The notes below the pieces were generated by a model. That model did no database searches and had not been told where the DNA came from. It saw nothing but the letters and a program-made list of their open reading frames with translations. This document shows, in pieces, positions 63,825 to 64,000 of a stretch of DNA of 64,000 bases. The translations under genes and the position numbers were made by a program. The stretch covers positions 120,733-184,732 of the forward strand of contig JAAEAF010001974.1 in assembly GCA_011037195.1 (NCBI GenBank), read 5' to 3'. Position 1 is the first letter of the stretch, and each line of letters starts with the position of its first letter. Origin of the DNA: Triatoma infestans. Its lineage: Eukaryota; Arthropoda; Insecta; Hemiptera; Reduviidae.

Positions 63825-63994
63825 TTTTTTAAATATAAGTCGCGTCAACATCTATGGTCGTTTACGCCCGTAGCCTGCTCAATGCACTGCCGGCACTCTT
63901 ACTGACAACACTGTCCATCACCAAACTGTAAGCTGTAGAGGCTCCAGGGTAGGGATCTCCTCGTTGCTAGTCCATACCCTACCAATGAGATAAT
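63825..63994 (-). repeat. tRNA-derived SINE, copy S9
   Basis: Same internal deletion and position as S5; shared through the C/D duplication. Confidence 0.68.
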
Positions 63995-64000
63995 CTCTTC

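Larger units (their letters stand above)
62157..63995. repeat. Segmental duplication unit (D copy)
   Basis: Near-identical, collinear partner of 43149-44990; continues beyond the window. Confidence 0.8.

Overview
This looks like insect nuclear DNA: AT-rich, intron-containing and crowded with transposable elements. The only host genes I can support are a tandem array of microsomal cytochrome P450 genes of the CYP6 family (CYP3 clan), all on the minus strand. They share one four-exon plan with three phase-1 introns and carry the P450 signatures: N-terminal membrane anchor, WxxxR, AGFETSS, ETLR, PERF and FGEGPRNCIG. I cannot name the species; a beetle or another AT-rich insect genome is plausible.

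Layout. CYP6-A (1-4777) is partial: exon 1 is complete and exon 2 runs off the left edge. CYP6-B (15154-35642) is complete, about 513 aa, but spread over 20.5 kb because each of its three introns holds a large retrotransposon or several. CYP6-C (43477-56435) is complete, about 516 aa. CYP6-D (62489-63416) shows only exons 3 and 4; its 5' half lies beyond the right edge. C and D are the youngest duplicates: their third introns are the same length (497 bp), and they share a Penelope remnant and a SINE in intron 2. The proximal promoter (about 70 bp, TATA-like box 43 nt before the ATG) is the same in A, B and C. Further upstream A and C stay alike, while B diverges at a Penelope fragment.

Mobile DNA fills nearly everything else: a Ty3/Gypsy element with both LTRs (15880-21453, intron 3 of B); a full-length two-ORF LINE with a 15-bp target duplication (22884-27528, intron 2 of B); two truncated BEL/Pao elements of one family (30850-33575 in B, about 50000-55170 in C); several 5'-truncated LINEs; short LTR elements with remnant gag; nine copies of a tRNA-derived SINE; a PIF/Harbinger-like MITE; an inverted-repeat element with 160-bp subrepeats; and an AT-rich dispersed repeat family.

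The most unusual signal is a set of Penelope-like terminal repeats (280-580, 8602-9934, 30040-30393, near 44.6 kb and 63.6 kb). Two are back-to-back hairpins with long target duplications and an extra tail of about 37 bp on one end only. Each arm carries a minimal hammerhead-ribozyme motif (CTGAnGA, stem II, GAAA, a palindromic ACCGGT-type stem III, cleavage triplet GTC or ATC). These sit inside P450 introns or between P450 genes. Other points of interest are CRE-like palindromes in intron 1 of A, a G-rich tract just past the poly(A) signals of B, and a SINE body with mutually exclusive hairpins.
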